A stretch of DNA of 61,680 nucleotides from JBJHCA01 sp050485785. Lineage in GTDB: Bacteria; Bacteroidota; Bacteroidia; Chitinophagales; Saprospiraceae. Where the stretch lies: contig JBJHCA010000009.1 of the NCBI GenBank assembly GCA_050485785.1, positions 1-61,680 on the forward strand, written 5' to 3'. Below are positions 60,720 through 61,680 of this stretch, in pieces (within the stretch, counting starts at the first letter, position 1; every line of letters begins with the position of its first letter). Both the position numbers and the translations under genes were made by a program. The notes beneath the pieces were generated by a model. It made no database searches. It was not told the origin of the DNA and saw only the letters and a program-made list of their open reading frames with translations.

Positions 60720-61680
60720 ATGAGGGGTTTGAGCTTTTACTGTTTATTACTTTCGTTACTCATGTGGCCATTTTTTTTCTCACAATATATAATGGCACAA
60801 TCAGGATTCCATGCAATTTATGAAATGGAAGCCCCCGGTAATGCATTTCATTCTATAGATGTTATTGACGACAAGCTTTTTGTATATGGTACAGCCAGAG
60901 ACACAAACTATGCTGAATGGTGGGGCATTCAATTGATTGAATTGGATACTTTTGGTAGTGTTCAGAAATTCATTCACTATACAGACCCTGATGGTGCGCA
61001 AGCTGCTGTAAATGGAATTATAGGCGGAGGCTTATTCACTATCAATGAAAAAGGAGAAATGGCTTGTACCGGTGGATTTTTGGGGCCGGGCCGCAGTACA
61101 TTTGTATTTAAAGCAGATACCAGTTTAAGTTGGCATCAACTTTATGAGCTTCAAGATTCAAGTATTAGTTCAAATATTGCCTATCATATATCTTCATACG
61201 ATGACGGGTTTGTAGTAAGTGGTACCAGGAGATTTGTAGGGCAGCTTAGGAATCATAAGTTTATAATGACATTCTCAAATAGTCTTGAGAGTGTTTTTAA
61301 TAAACAAATTGACTTGAATGGATCAAGTAGTGTTTTTGCGTCTGCATACAAGTTAGATTCGAAATTTTATGCTGGTTCAAGGTTAGGCTATGAGTCTCAA
61401 AATGCACAATCTACAATTAGGCACAGTGAGGTTTATGAGTTTGATGAGAATGGCGAGATATTAAATAAGTGGCAATCCGATATAGGAGAAGAGGAAGGTA
61501 TTCAGTATTTCGTTTTAGCTCCAGATCATGGATTTATGTATGCTACTATGGAAGTAGAATATTTGCCTGATAATTTATTTTCGTTCTACCCCCGCCTTGT
61601 GCGTCGCGACAGTACCTACCAAAAGCTGTGGGAGGTGGAGCTTCCGGTAAGTGGCTCTGATCAGAACCGGGTGATGGGCA
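60720..61680 (+). CDS. secreted protein, 5' part only (cut by the window edge)
   Basis: The open frame runs from ATG 60720 to the right edge with no stop (320 codons). It has a signal peptide (cleavage near YIMAQ) and then repeated propeller-like units with strand pairs such as GGFLGPGRSTFVFKA and DDGFVVSGTRR, as in T9SS-exported propeller proteins; a sorting domain would lie beyond the edge. It starts two bases after the protease stop, so the two genes are cotranscribed. Base composition changes to more G+C-rich after about 61,586. Confidence 0.85.
   Translation, partial: MRGLSFYCLLLSLLMWPFFFSQYIMAQSGFHAIYEMEAPGNAFHSIDVIDDKLFVYGTARDTNYAEWWGIQLIELDTFGSVQKFIHYTDPDGAQAAVNGIIGGGLFTINEKGEMACTGGFLGPGRSTFVFKADTSLSWHQLYELQDSSISSNIAYHISSYDDGFVVSGTRRFVGQLRNHKFIMTFSNSLESVFNKQIDLNGSSSVFASAYKLDSKFYAGSRLGYESQNAQSTIRHSEVYEFDENGEILNKWQSDIGEEEGIQYFVLAPDHGFMYATMEVEYLPDNLFSFYPRLVRRDSTYQKLWEVELPVSGSDQNRVMG

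Noticed and set aside
1..61680. CRISPR array, insertion sequences, prophage genes, rRNA
   Set aside because: Looked for repeats with regular spacing, transposase motifs and phage proteins; none was seen. Only one tRNA gene is present.

Overview
The window comes from a member of the phylum Bacteroidota. Four proteins carry C-terminal domains of the type IX secretion system (T9SS), and a PorV-family T9SS protein is present. Several genes have the Bacteroidota promoter form (TTTG, 19-21 bp, TAnnTTTG). Lipoproteins are numerous, and the core genes (rpsT, rplU, rpmA, sucA, odhB, icmF) read as Bacteroidota proteins. I cannot fix the genus from sequence alone. No CRISPR array, insertion sequence, phage gene or rRNA was seen; there is one tRNA.

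Layout. 0-9.2 kb: a secreted subtilisin-like protease with a T9SS tail (minus strand), divergent from a 1,849-residue soluble sensor histidine kinase with about ten PAS and two GAF domains. 9.3-12 kb: an ArsR regulator with an AHSA1-like protein, an alpha/beta hydrolase, a DUF1801 protein and a DHFR/RibD-like reductase, apparently one operon behind a promoter that carries a palindrome. 12-27 kb: mostly housekeeping and envelope genes (hydrolase, SDR, MATE exporter, YebC, metallophosphoesterase, outer-membrane protein, M1 peptidase, NAD(P)-binding protein, a lipoprotein with a decayed M23-like domain, PQQ-type sugar dehydrogenase, two phasin-like proteins, tRNA-Leu, a beta-helix T9SS protein, an AlkD-like protein).

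27.1-38.5 kb is the most unusual part: nine minus-strand genes, mostly overlapping or a few bases apart, behind one recognisable promoter. In transcription order they encode a small membrane protein, a fusion of an NqrB/RnfD-like (UnbU-like) membrane module with an FG-GAP/ASPIC-UnbV propeller, two membrane desaturases, a Rieske oxygenase, a B12-binding-type radical SAM enzyme, a GNAT-like protein, a GH3-type acyl-adenylating amide synthetase and a GNAT acyltransferase. UnbU and UnbV are names from enediyne clusters, but no polyketide synthase is present here. I infer an uncharacterised pathway that desaturates and oxidises a lipid-like or acyl substrate and conjugates it to an amine.

38.7-54.4 kb: a lipoprotein, PorV2-like protein, MlaFE-type ABC transporter, the fused acyl-CoA mutase IcmF, a lipoprotein, ribosomal proteins L27, L21 and S20, 2-oxoglutarate dehydrogenase E1 and E2, and a GCS2-CBS fusion. 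54.4-61.7 kb: an accessory stretch of secreted proteins (a T9SS protein, an M43-type metalloprotease with beta-helix and T9SS tail, and a gene cut by the right edge), with a duplicated promoter/leader block whose upstream copy ends in a broken coding start.
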